DNA from: Cyclina sinensis
Lineage: Eukaryota; Mollusca; Bivalvia; Venerida; Veneridae
DNA: 64,000 nucleotides
NCBI GenBank assembly: GCA_012932295.1
Contig: JAAONU010000001.1
Location: 61,630,927 to 61,694,926, forward strand
Direction of reading: 5' to 3'
How positions within the stretch are numbered: the stretch's first letter is position 1; each line of letters starts with the position of its first letter. Below are positions 34,751-47,355 of this stretch, in pieces. A program made the translations under genes and the position numbers. Under the pieces are notes generated by a model. That model had not been told where the DNA came from. It made no database searches and worked only from the letters and a program-made list of their open reading frames with translations.

Positions 34751-36513
34751 CTAGTATTTGATTGGGTACACGGGCTGAATTGGTTTAACTGGTCGGATCG
34801 GGTACACAGGTTTTACTGGCTTGATTAGATCACCACAGAATCTCAAAGTGCACACTGTAGGCTGTAATAGACGTTTTATACATTTTTTATGACAGTTTGT
34901 GTTTTTGAAATATTGACTGCATTACAGGTAAGAAAAAAGGAATATAATCGACTGCTGTCTTAGATATAGATCTATATTGATCTGCACACAATCTAACAAG
35001 CCTTTAAAAGAATGGATGACTGGTCATGCATTATTCAACTTAGTACATCTTAATATACTCCCTGCATTATATGATTTGCATGATAAACACCACTTACTCT
35101 TCCAAATGTTCCACAAGTACAAGTATTGCAGCCGTCATAGTAACTCTGACCTGGGAGTACAGGTCGACCGATGTAGTCGTAACAATAGACTGAAAATGCA
35201 GAATATAAAAGTATCACCTTGTATTTAGGTATTTATCGTAGTGCTGCTATATGCAATCTAACAACTCGACGCAGATAAGATTTATCGTTGCCTATTTCAG
35301 AAATCACTTTTCAACAGCGTGTATTATCTTTTCAGAGCGCTACTTCGTAAAACAGTGTGATTAATAACTTCTCATTTTTGCGTGTGCGTCTGAATGACGG
35401 AAATGTTATAAGCGCTTTATATAAAAAGGAAAAAAAAAAGATTTCTCGAAATACAAGATTCTTACCTTGTTTAACTGGGTACTTTGGCTTGATATACCCT
35501 GAAAGTAGACAAGTTTACATTGTATTAACTAGTTTGTCATTTGTAATAAAAATTATCTTAATTAATGTTTTAAGGTGCATCCGTTAAATGATTGGTTATC
35601 GGATAAAAGATACAAAAATAGTTGAAACAAACTATACTTTGTCTTAAAATTCATCAAATTAAGAAGAGGTAAAGAATGCAGCAATCAGAAATATATTGTA
35701 GACACAGAGTAAAGATTCTAGAGAACATTGGTCCAACCTTTTCCTTCTTGAGTATTTTGATTTTAATTTTTTCAGTAATCGTTTATATGCAGTAAAATAT
35801 GTAGTTTCAAGATATCATGATATTTTAATTGTCCTGATATATTTAACTATATTTTCAATCCTTACAAAAGATTGATATTAGATAGAAAAAAAACCACTTA
35901 ATATCAGCCTTGATGCAAAATTGAACAACAACAACAAAAAAACAAACAACAACAAAAAAACAAAAATTGAAAAAACAAAACAAAAAACAAACAAAAACAA
36001 AAAACAAAAAAAAAACACACACAAAAAAACAACATTAATTATTAACTTGAATTTGAACTGAATAAATTCAAATGCCAATTTTACGGCTTTTTTAATATGA
36101 AAGGTATAGACAATAGATACAATTATTTATGCAAATTATAAAGTAAAGAAGCTAAAAACCAACAACAACAAAAGAAAAAAAACACAAAAACAAAAAAATC
36201 ATGATGGCAATCCATTTCCCCGAATGCTAAACTAAATAACATCATACTGATTTAATTAAGTCAAGTTTCTATTTTGATTGAAATTATGAATTTTATCTGC
36301 AGTATATTGTCTTCATCTTTTGCGGCACTTTTCTCTGTTTTAATATCGACACTGTTGATATAAGCGACGAAAATCTAAATCTTTTATTTTATCATTGAAT
36401 GACCAAAACGATTGAAAACAAATAATGGAGTGTAAATATTCAAAACACTACTTACTGGCTTGTCCCATTACTAAACAACCAAGCAACAAGCAGACGACAG
36501 CAAGGGAGTTCAT
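34751..36513 (-). CDS. Small secreted six-cysteine, proline-tailed protein, copy B (four exons)
   Basis: Exons: 36513-36456, 35498-35466, 35189-35098 and 34861-34751, the same sizes (58, 33, 92, 111 bp) and phases as in copy A; 97 residues, no lesion. The signal peptide is identical. Visible amino-acid changes from A: Met to Arg at residue 20; His to Tyr in the spacer; Thr to Ile after C1; Met to Leu and Tyr to Phe between C5 and C6; Gln to Lys and Val to Ile in the tail. All six cysteines, the CNTCTC core and the every-third proline pattern are kept. Intron 2 is 276 bp in both copies. Intron 1 is longer here (957 bp) because of A-rich CAAA expansions; intron 3 is only 236 bp. Secreted, likely extracellular; function unknown, with the same alternatives as copy A. 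Retention of two intact copies beside two ruined P450s suggests the protein is used. Confidence 0.85.
35925..36035. repeat. (CAAA)n/(CAA)n low-complexity tract in intron 1 of copy B
   Basis: A/C-only tract on the plus strand. A second, shorter one lies at about 36160-36198. Neither is present in copy A intron 1. Confidence 0.85.
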
Positions 36514-36604
36514 TTTGTTCGTCGGTTGTTCGAGTATATACTCTAAGTAGAACACAATCTTTTGGAAACAAATATCAGTGTGAATACAAAAATCCTCAGG
36601 TCCA

Positions 36605-36612
36605 TATTTATA
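36605..36612 (-). promoter_or_regulatory. TATA box of the small secreted-protein gene, copy B
   Basis: TATAAATATGG on the minus strand, 92-99 bp before the ATG, at the same distance as in copy A. Confidence 0.65.
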
Positions 36613-37444
36613 CTTTTTTCTGATGGGATTTTTTCCTCATTGTGTGGTTACTAATGAAACACTTACGTCTAAATTTTTATGATATCGGCAATAAAAATAC
36701 TTTTGTGGCTGACCAATGGATGATTTTTATTGATGTAGTGGCCATACGTAAAGTGTCAACTGGTTGTCTTCATTTTACGTCACCGCAACATTGTGCAATA
36801 GACGTAAAAACAGGGCATGTAAGGTTGCCACGTATATTTATTACAATAGGTTTTAGTAATTGGTCCGTAACGCAGCATGCATATCCTTGTTTGTTGTCAG
36901 ATAATAGAAGTAAAAAAAACTACGTCATTTCAGTTCACTTACATAAATCTGTTATAATACATTTACAAAAACAGTTTTTTTTTCATTGTGTGATGGGCGT
37001 TTAAAAATGATCCCTTTTTTCATTTGTTTTAGGAGTTAATAATCAAAAGGACAATCGCTTCTGACTTATCGGTGTTTTTTCGTTACTATTTTTAGCTTAC
37101 TAACAAAAATAATAGAATAAGAAGTCTATATAGTTTTAGGTAAATAATCTTCAGAAAAAAACGAATGTTAGACAGTGTATAAAATATATTCATATCGTTT
37201 TAAGATTCAGTTCAAAGTTTTACTGACTGTTATACTTAACCATTAAGATTATATTAGATACCAATTCTCACCAAAGAATGTGGATTTTTTACTTGAAATT
37301 GAAAGAAACATCATAATCAGCCTAGATCATAACACTTGCTAACGAATAGAAAAAGTCATTACGATGCATGAATAAGATTATTTGTCAGTTTTATGACAGC
37401 ATATCCCATAAAAGCGTCACGTATGTTTAATGAATTGCTTATTA

Positions 37445-40400
37445 ATTGATAAGAAAATTAATCGGCTCTTTATAATTGAATTGTTTAAAAAAGTATCAGC
37501 TATAATCAGTTTTTTAATTAATATTATTCATAAACAAGGAACGTGTTTCAAGGAAGGGGTCCTATTTGATAGTGTTCTTAAATCATAGAATAACAGTGTC
37601 AATCATACCGTGTATATTAAATAGTGACAGAAAAGATACATTTGCGGCGATAATGATATAAAAAGTTTATAGGATATTTATAAACTTTTTTCAAAGAAAA
37701 GCTAAGTAGACCACAGCAAGATAAATCGATGTTTTCATGTTGAATATGAAACTTTCAAAAGTTAACGATTCAAAATTATTTTTACTCAAATGCTTGACAC
37801 TACACTAAATTACGGTTTGAAAAACGAGTGGTCGAATATAATACGTCATCTGTAAGAGCAAATTACACAAGTCAGTAGTCGTTTTTATCAAAGTACGTTC
37901 TTCAATTTTCCCATAATTTCCCTTAAACATTTCTTTAATATCTGCTTGGCCACTGGTAATAGATTTTAAAACAAGATTACCAGCCTATCATTTCAAATGC
38001 AAAGAGAATTATAATTAGTGCAAAGGTCACGTTTTAGATGACAATTCATAACAGATATTCTAAAAAATAAAGTTTCAAAAGTATCAAGTGTTTTCTCCAT
38101 GAAAAACCCGTCTGGCTTTTTCTGTCTATAAAGCAATTGCATACAGTTAGAAGCATCTTTAATAAACTAGTTCTCTCATTTAATTTGGTTTAATATATTC
38201 CGAGAATAATTTAGAATAAATACGAATAGTTTTTTATTGTATGTCAGACAAGTTTCCGTCCTATATCATTTTAATTTAACAGTTATCATTGGAAACTCAT
38301 GTTTTATTTAGGACTTAAACTGTAATCTATCTCAGACGGAGAACTTCTATACAAACAAACTTCAGAGCGGAAATAAAGAAATCGTTTCACGCTCCCTATT
38401 CGGCTCCCAAACCCCAGTTTCGTATAGAGACCTTTGTTCTTCCTGAATTATGTTCTCAGTTTATTGTTATTCTGCATTGTATGTCGAGTATTTAGATTTT
38501 CATTAAATTCAACCTGTCATTATATAAAGCTATAAATAGAAGAAATCGGACGATCCTTTAATCCTTTGTTTAAGAAGATAAATATAACTGTGCTTTCTGA
38601 ATTCTTTATTTAGAGAGACAACGTTTTAATGAACTGCTGACAGAGCACCTGCGGCTTTAGAATGAATCAGAAAGTGTTTCATATATCAACGTCTGCGGCA
38701 TAGTTTTTATTGGTAAGCAATGAGCAGGTTCCATCCAGATCTGGACAACTTTAAAACTAAGAATTAAAGAAGAAGACCTTTAAACGAACTAGCGTCTCTA
38801 ATGATTATGCGTTGAGTATCTGTAGCAAAGTCGAAGCGTTTTCGTAAGTAAATTCCCTCATTGTTTTTTGAAAATAAATGTCTTAATGAGTGTTAAAAAT
38901 TGCACCATTTGACTGCTTTAAAGCTCAGTTATAAATAAAAAGTACAAACTTATAAAAAATGAATATTCAAAGTAATCTTGTCATCTAGATAAACATTTAA
39001 AAAAAAATAACAGAACAGTTCGTGGCGTAGTTCCCTTAAAGTCGCTATGAGACAAAAAATGTGGAGTTACTAAGTTGTGATGTAATTATGTGTACCTTTA
39101 TCAATGTCTGTTTTCTGGAAACTATATAAACTGATTTTTCCCTCTTGTTAGAAAATTCAGAAAATTGATTAAACGTCGTTGGTAAGTCGTAATGAGTAAA
39201 ATAGTTGGCCTTTTAAGAAGCACATGTTTTGTTCTTGCGTTTTAGTTGCTAAGGTTTTTTTTTAAGAGTTAAGTTTAGGAAAACTGTAGTGCAACATACA
39301 TTTGTGTCATAGATGTTTCTGAAGATATTTATGTATGGAATACTAATTTGCTTTGCATGGATCTACTGACATGCAAAAGAATGATTAATATTGATTTTAA
39401 CAGATTAGGTAATTTCACGCCTGTCGCGTGCCTTAATTTATTAACGGCCTTTGTGATTTCTCGCAGGGATGATGTTGCATGCGGTGTAAACATCAACAGA
39501 TTTGGTATGTTGGAAGCTATCGAAATAAGGAGCTTTCAATGCTACATTTATTTGTAGTAGCCTGTTAGGTGAACGCTCTATTACAGTAATCATATTTATC
39601 TAAGACACAGCCATAGATGACAGTCTTTATCTTGGCTCACATTTTCATAACAACAACCTGTTTACTTTTGCTTCAAACTATTAAGCAGAACTACTGAAAA
39701 TTGATACGATATTTTAGCAAAACAAAGCCGGTCATTACAAACGGTAATGTAAAACAAATTATCTTACATCTTATAAAAACAGTAGATATGACGAAACTTT
39801 ATACTTAAACAAAAAACGCTAATCTTGCTGAAGTAATGTCGTCTGATACACTGACTTAAGATCGTTCAAGGATTAAAGCGACTGACTCACAGAACTTACC
39901 TTTAAAATGTTTTTCTTTAAAATTCAAGAGAAGTTACTATACTAATGAGAAAAAGATATGCTTCCATACACCTTGATGATTTTTTTTTTATTTCAGCAGG
40001 ATTCCTCACTTTCCCCACTGTATTTCGTTGTGTACGATTAATTACCTGAATAATCGTGTTTGCTTTTTACTCACATTTCATTGTGACTAAATTAATTATT
40101 CACTAATTTCAAGTTACTACACTAAAAAGACACTAAAAAAGACAACAACAACAATCTTAGATAATAGACATTAGTATTTGGCAGAAATGGGATTACATGA
40201 ATTTTCAAATTCAATTGCCTTCTAGAAAAAGGAGTAGGTACACCCATGAACATCTTCAACAGCAGATTCTGAAAAAGACTAACTAAAAAAATCTGAATAC
40301 ACTGTACACAAAACAGAAGACGATGCTGTAGGAAAAATAATAAAAACAATATTACAAAGTATGTAACCTGTGTAATTTTACAATACTAACCTTAAAAAAG

Positions 40401-40645
40401 GGAGAGAGGGTCGGAGTACAAGGATTTTTAAATGTACAACTTCTTCTGCCAAATAATTTGCCTCGAGTGAATTAAAAAAACCCAGAAAAAACGATAAAAA
40501 CCACGAGAAATTCACTGAAGCGAGAAAACAAGCACGAAACTATATACCGTGAAAAACTAATAAGCTTTGCAAAGACTAGCTTTAGTACCCAAAACAGACT
40601 GGCAAAAAAGATAAGAGTTACTGTGAAAACCATGAATAATTCTAT
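37445..40645. other. Intergenic DNA
   Basis: No gene supported. Open frames such as 39348-39557 show no domain and are short. No repeat structure stands out. Confidence 0.5.
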
Positions 40646-40648
40646 TTA

Positions 40649-41115
40649 TTATGCTCCCCCAAAGTTGCCGCTTTGTCCGTCCGTCCGTCCCGTCCGTTCG
40701 TTCGTCCGTCCGTCATAATTTTGTCCGGAGCATAACACAAAAACTATGAGAGATATCAAGACAAAACTTCATAGGTAGTTAGATCTGATTAAGGAGCAGT
40801 GCACTGCACAAGAACCATAACTCTTGCTTTATTAATTTTTAGGTTATTGCCTTTTGAAATTTCTCATACTTATTTTTTGTCCGGGGCATATCTCTCAAAG
40901 TATAAGAAATATTAACATGAAACTTTATTGGTAGATAGATCTCTATGAGGAGAAGTGCAGCGTGCAAGAACCGGTACTCTATTTTGCATAATTAAGGAGT
41001 TATTGCCCTTTGTTATTTTCCATACTTAAAAAAATATATTAAACAATAGCCCTTTTGGAATTGGCATTTATTCGGGAAGCATCCATCGGTTCTACAGATT
41101 TCTTGTTTAACAATT
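40649..41115 (+). mobile_element. Tandem-repeat element with (TCCG)n tract, short
   Basis: Head TATTATGCTCCCCCAAAGTT, then a run of TCCG/TTCG units (about 40676-40713), then two diverged units. The matching starts are TTTTGTCCGGAGCATA (about 40719) and TTTTGTCCGGGGCATA (about 40877), and the shared context is GGAGCAGTGCA against GGAGAAGTGCA. It ends near GATTTCTTGTTTAAC. Same general architecture as the elements at 20579, 53870 and 57013. Confidence 0.65.
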
Positions 41116-41119
41116 TTGT

Positions 41120-42555
41120 TACTATTATGTTACCTGGTTCATAATAAAAGTGGTTGTTTTTGTGCAGTACAACCTTAGGCTTTCAAAATATACGCAATGT
41201 GTTGCACACGAAATTATCATGCAAACTTAGCTGATTTTCGTCAACACACCAGATTATAACAAAGCTTGAACAAATACATTATACACGTTAATCGTCATAC
41301 TTCAGGTAAATTAAATAAAAAAATCAACTATAACAAGAACAGCAGAAAGCAGTTTTCCACAGTTCCTTAATTAGAACTAAAACCTAGGTTCAATTGAATA
41401 TTTTGCACTTCAGCAAATTATCTCCTTGAATAGAGCATGCTGAGAATGATTTGCAGCAAAAAGTGCATTTATGTCTGTCTGGCACAAGCTTACGAAGAAA
41501 ATGCTTATTCACTATATTACCAGCCAGACAACAGTTTTACTGTTGTCTAAATCTCTTTTCTTTTTTATCTTTAACTGTTTTTTCACTTTTCAAGACGAAC
41601 TTAGGAATTTCATTATTATCGTTTTTATTGTTGTCGGCCAAAGAGGATGTGTTTTCATTTAGGTAATTATAACTGCTCGCTACAAAAGAAACATTAGCTA
41701 AATTTGGAAATATTTAGTTGTTCGCGTGCAAAGTCAGAAACAGCTTGGGACCAGCAAGGGTAAAAAAAAACATTCATAAAACACCATTTTAAAGAAAACT
41801 ACAAGTATGTGTCAAGGAATTTATCCAAATTTATTATTGGCAAAACTTGAAAATCACAGTACAAAATACTGGAAAGGAAAATGATCAAAACAGTTTTGCT
41901 AATGGTTTTTGCCTGGCTCAATTGACAAATGGTTAATATCTTTTTGTTTAAATGGTGTGCATTGTCACTTTTGTATGATAACTTCCTCAATTATGTGACA
42001 ATATAGATAAAAAAGAGTTAAAAGATGAGCGAAATACAGCACCGCACAAGGACAATGAACTTTTTACGGTTTTACGTAAACCAGAAACATAGCATAAGTT
42101 TAAGGAGAAAAAAAACGATGTTATGCTTAATTTCTCGGTATAGGAGAACTAACTGAGGGTTTTCAAGAACATTTTAGTATCAGTTGCAGCTAAAACATTG
42201 ATATGATCGTGTATATCAATCAACGTCGGTAATAGTATATTCTAAATGTAATAACATGAACAGATGTTCTATCCTGAATGTAATAACATGAACAGATGTT
42301 CTGATTTTCATATGCAGCTTATTTTCAAAAAACACATTCTATCAATGAACAAGTGACGTCAGTTGTGCGAAAGATAATATTCAAATGACATTTCTTAGAT
42401 ATAAAGCAATGGATTTTAAGCCTTCTTGTAATTTCATTAAAAAATGCGTAAGAATAGTTATTTTCTTTTCGACACTATCACGTGACATGCTTGTCAGTTC
42501 CATTCATGCATATGACGTGTCTAGCCTTCAATAATAGAAAAGAAATGAAGAACAA
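41120..42555. other. Intergenic DNA
   Basis: No gene supported. Includes a short direct duplication at 42245-42302 (26 bp repeated with a 32-bp period). Confidence 0.5.
42245..42302. repeat. Short tandem duplication, 32-bp period
   Basis: AATGTAATAACATGAACAGA plus TGTTCT occurs at 42245-42270 and 42277-42302. Confidence 0.85.
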
Positions 42556-42561
42556 AGATCA

Positions 42562-42940
42562 GGAACATTCCACTATCTGTACGACAATTGAAGGAACATT
42601 TGCCCATCTCAACTGTTAGATAGGGGAAATGTTTTCCATCTCATGTGCTAAAAAGGGGAACATTCCGCATCTCAGCTTCAAAATAAAGAACTATTACATC
42701 ATCTCAACTATAAGATAAGGGAACATTCTTTCATCTCAGGTGCAAGAAAGAAGAACATTTCCGCATCTAGATTATTTTGTAAGAGTAATATTCCTGCGTC
42801 TCCATTACGAGATGAAGGAACATTCCCCATCTCAGTAATTAGACTGGGGACATTCATCCATCCCTACTATAAGATAAGGGAACATTCTTCCATCTCAGGT
42901 GCAATATAAGGGAACGTTCCCCCAGCTCAACTATTAGATC
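42562..42940. repeat. Minisatellite, unit about 40 bp
   Basis: About nine or ten diverged units built on GGGAACATTC...CCATCTCA followed by an AACTATAAGATAA-type spacer. The best-matching units are at about 42711 and 42871 (AAGATAAGGGAACATTCTT in both). Confidence 0.8.
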
Positions 42941-43911
42941 TATCTCATTTTTGAGAAAGATAATGCATGATATTGTAAAGAAGAATACCGACTTCAATCG
43001 AATGATGCCACTGAAATCTTTTTTGTGTGTGTGTAGCTGTATCAAAATCGACTTTGACCTACTGTTGTAACAAATGAAATTGTTAGATACAAAATCTTCA
43101 GCTGGAGAATCAAGTTTGCCATTTAAGGTATTAGATTTCTCTACCTCTAACCTAAAGAGTATTCAATTACATTAATTTGAGTAGGATTGAGACATTTTCA
43201 CTATTTTCTTCAAAACTAGACGGTACAAATATCTGATATTTTGCCTGTTACGTGTTTTAGTGTTATTGTTGAATTTAGCTTCATAGTGACTGTCACAGTT
43301 AGCTTTGTTCTGAATCAGTTCCACTACATTTAATGTAAGGCAGGTTTCTTTGGTCCCAGGGGGATTATTTGAAAGAATTCAAGAACTTGTATCATTTATG
43401 CCACAGAAAAAAGTTTTATTAAAATATACTGTACTGATTTCAAACACGGCTATTTATTGACTAATGTATTCATGTACAAGTAGTAATATTATTGATACAA
43501 ATAAGAAACCATCAAATACAGCCCATCAACTGGTTTGATTTCATTCAGACGAAAACTGAATGGATTTTACGTTCATGGCAGACTGTTATTCTTTGCGCAC
43601 CGCTGATGCAATATCACGGTAGGATAATGTTAATCCGTTTGATAACAATAAAAGGAGACACACTGATAGTAAAAGCCAATAAACATTCGCACAACCTAAA
43701 ATATAATTGAAAAAAAAAATCTCAGAAGGATTGTATAGAACAACGGACGTTGCAGTCAACAAGTTATAAAAGTAGGAATTATCTGCTAATGATTGTTTAA
43801 TCTATTTTTTTCAAATAAACGACTCTTTGAATGAAACGTATTAGTATATTTTTACTATAAACATTAGATTTACTGTTACCAAAAAAAAAAGCTAGTCTTA
43901 GAGGTGTGCTT

Positions 43912-43912
43912 G

Positions 43913-43947
<35 letters not shown>

Positions 43948-43949
43948 TA
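43912..43949. repeat. (TAA)n microsatellite
   Basis: About twelve uninterrupted triplets. Confidence 0.93.
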
Positions 43950-44417
43950 TAAAGTGAGAATTACACAAGAACAGTGACCCTACAAATAGATCGTTTAAAA
44001 TATGTTTTAGTTGACGTAACTGTGTAACATCACTTTTTACCTATTTTGGAATGATGGTGAAAAACAATGCCAGATGAATATTTGCAAGACTTTTGTTGGC
44101 AGATATTCCTATATTTAGACAAAAAAAGTAACGCACCGCTGTTTGTTGTGATGACTAAGAGCTGAAATGCTTCATATTTACGAAACTTTAGATAAAGTTT
44201 CCTCACTATTTACTTTTTTCCCCCGATAATTGCATTGTTGTTTTCTTACCAGTTTCAAGTCGAACGTATTAATATCTGTACAATACATACAATCTTTGCT
44301 TCTAGAACACATTCACCGTTACTTTAATCTCCAGCAACGTGTATAAAAGATATTTCTTGTTCTTACTATCCTTTGTAACAACTATGTTGAGTTACATGTT
44401 TAACTTCTTCACATATA

Positions 44418-44452
44418 TATATATATAACAATAACAATAAATATATATATAT
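44418..44452. repeat. (TA)n with AACAAT insert
   Basis: Two TA runs separated by AACAATAACAATAAA. Confidence 0.85.
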
Positions 44453-47232
44453 TATCAAAACCGACACTATTATGTGTGAGCTTCCGCCTATCTTAAATGT
44501 GATAGGACGGTAGGTTATTTAGTTTAACTTTTGAAAAATGGTATTATTTTGAGTGCAAATGCAACGTGACATCACGAAACAGGCAGCTATTATTTTAATG
44601 AATCACTTAGATATTGTTATTAGCTGTACTAATGATGTCTGCATTTCAATTATATGTTCTTGGCATGTAAGAATTTTATAAGATTGCTTTTACAAGGATA
44701 CTTTACTGATGTTTACATGGTACCCCATTATCTTGGTGTTTTCTTGAATGTTGATTTTATAAATACTGTGCGAAGAAACTTAAAGTGCGAAGCAAAATTA
44801 AATAAAACACAAAAAGAAACATTTGAGAAACCTGTTTGAATCGTAACTTTGGACACATTTCCTTTTAATTTTGACGCATCTCGCTAGGAGGAATGAAATG
44901 TTCCTTTTTCTAGAGAAATGTCAAGATTATTTTCTTTTATCTGTCTGGGACGTGATTTAACAGCAAATACAGTCTCTTTCAAAACTGTCAGATAGAGTCT
45001 TGACGGCTATTTTGATCTCGTTTAATCACGTAGTGATTCTTAACTCCGTACACCAGGCGTGGACAAATTATCCTTTGATTCCATTTGTTGTTGTCAGTGT
45101 CAGACATAATTGGACAACGTAAAACCTTCGGTCTAAAAAGGTCTTAGATAATCTTTCGAGTTAAAAAGCAGCACATGTATGTATTTACTTTCTACAAAAT
45201 ATTGAGTAAATAACTATTATAATAATAGTTTCTTGAAATTATGTTCAAATTCAAACGCATATGTGGAGTGCAGATAGTAATTTGATTCTGAAAGTTAATT
45301 TAGTAGATCATTACTTACAGACCTCTTGTCTGTAGCTTTTTATAACACAGGCCTTATTCCATTTTGTAACTCCTTTTCGGTAAATACTGAAAGAACGCGA
45401 TAACTGGCGAAACATATACAAAGCAACTTTATATCAGAATTTCGGACGTGCGTTATTTGGTGTAAATTTGATTATGAAAAGTTAAACACTCAAGTTACAT
45501 TCATATTTCTGACTGTTTTCGTCTGGGGATCGTTTTATATTTGATGATAGGGTAAAACGCAACTTTGCATTTGACAAAAATTAGAATATATTCTGCTTTT
45601 CAAAAATGTATTTTCCTGTGGACACGTTCATACATATACCAAATGCATGTTATGGTCGCAATTTATATGTTCGAGCAGTTAAGACATGACCAAATCAAAA
45701 AGCCATATACAATAATGGATATGATTTCAACATATGCGTTGAGTTAATTTCTAAAACATATTTTCACTTTCAAAATGTGAGCGTTATATATATTATAACT
45801 TTATATTTTATTTGGTACTGTCATAGTGTTTGTCGATTTGTCTTCTGATTCTCTCATCCCCTTCCCCCCTTTCTTCTCCAATTGCATTATTATGTCGTCA
45901 TTGTTGTTTCATAATTGACCACCTTGACTTCATCTTAAAATATTACTATTGATTTAGAAAATGTTGCAGTTGGTTTTATTTTTACCATCCAAACTGGAAG
46001 GAATGAACTGTTGTCCGAGGCTGGTTAACATTATTTTAGTTGTTTCGGCACAAATGTTGTTTTTAGCAAATGTTTTAGAAACAGCTTTGTTATCATAATA
46101 TAAAACTTGATTTATTGTGTCTGTGACATAAATAAGATTTTTCCTTCTTTTTGCGTTAACATGCAATAGAGATAACAGTGTTGATTATAAAACAGTAGGT
46201 AATATTGAGTCTATCGCGTTCCTGAATTTAATACCGTCCGCTGTGGTTTCTTTAGATAACGCTTTGTGACATTTTATAGTAAACGTCAACAAAATGGTGA
46301 ACACCAGTCTGTCTGGTGGTAGAAAATGTAGTAACTTATTGACAAAAGAATTGCTGTTGTGCAAAATGGATAAGATTTGATTTATAACAATCACAATTAC
46401 AGTTTAAGTGTAAAGCACTTTAACATGTCTTTGCTTTTTATAACAAAGTTATTGGTCTGATCGCCAAAGTAAATAGATATCCAGCTTCTGGAAGTTCGCA
46501 CATTTAATAAAAAAAATAAGCATTTAATAACTTATTTGAATAATCACTTCTGCTTGTGATTAATGAGTCTCTAACATACTTCGATCTGCTTATATAAAAA
46601 GGTATTTAGTTCGCATGGATATTAACGTATTTTAATACCGAAATGATAGAATGTTAAATGTTTAGTGATTTAAAGATTCTAAATTTTTGGTTCAAGCAAG
46701 CCTAAAAAATGTATCTCATTAAGATTGGATAAATATTTATAGGAACACGTAAAAGAATAACTCATTATATAAAGAAATACTAAATAGCTCTCCTAAAAGA
46801 CAAACGATCACTTTGATTTAATATTTATGACATACAGTTTTGTGATGCACTGATGATGCATAGTGATAATATAAATTGAATACAAACAAATGAATAAGAA
46901 CATCAAAAGTAGGGAGTATACCGAATGACAGATGTTCAGTTCCTTTTAATTATTTTTCATCTAGCTTCCTACGGTTGTTTCCCTTTCTTTACAGTGATCA
47001 CTACCACTAGACACGTCACATGACGATGGTCGAAAATTAATGAATAAAATGTTAATAAATTTAAATCTGTTATCTTTTTTTCTGTTTTTAACCATTTGAT
47101 TAGTTATAACAATTGTTTTCTTTTTTTAATAAACAAAATCGTAAAAATGTTTCACATATGTGTATATAACTGCTAGCGACCTAAATTTTACCCAGGGTGG
47201 CCAAGGCCAGAGATTTCTGTGATAGTTGTGCG

Positions 47233-47272
47233 AAGGAAATAGTTAAAATGTAAAGGAAATAGTTAAAATGTA
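47233..47272. repeat. 20-bp tandem duplication
   Basis: AAGGAAATAGTTAAAATGTA appears twice back to back, just left of the long TA run. Confidence 0.9.
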
Positions 47273-47278
47273 AACTTG

Positions 47279-47281
<3 letters not shown>

Positions 47282-47353
<72 letters not shown>
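47282..47353. repeat. (TA)n microsatellite, about 36 repeats
   Basis: Uninterrupted TA run of about 72 bp. Confidence 0.95.

Positions 47354-47355
<2 letters not shown>

Larger units (their letters stand above)
27683..37440. repeat. Tandem segmental duplication, unit B (about 9.8 kb)
   Basis: Second, directly adjacent copy of unit A in the same orientation. Differences from A are mainly insertions: B alone has a 446-bp inverted-repeat element (30128-30573), about 700 bp around 28495-29190, and 191 bp inside the P450 (32973-33163). A alone has a 911-bp repeat element in its P450 and a 1.1-kb element in intron 3 of the small gene. Confidence 0.85.

Noticed and set aside
27047..37004. Similar open frames at 27047-27307 and 36642-37004 (ADQW...)
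   Set aside because: Similarity comes from the segmental duplication. The reading frames are broken relative to each other by indels, which argues against a conserved protein.
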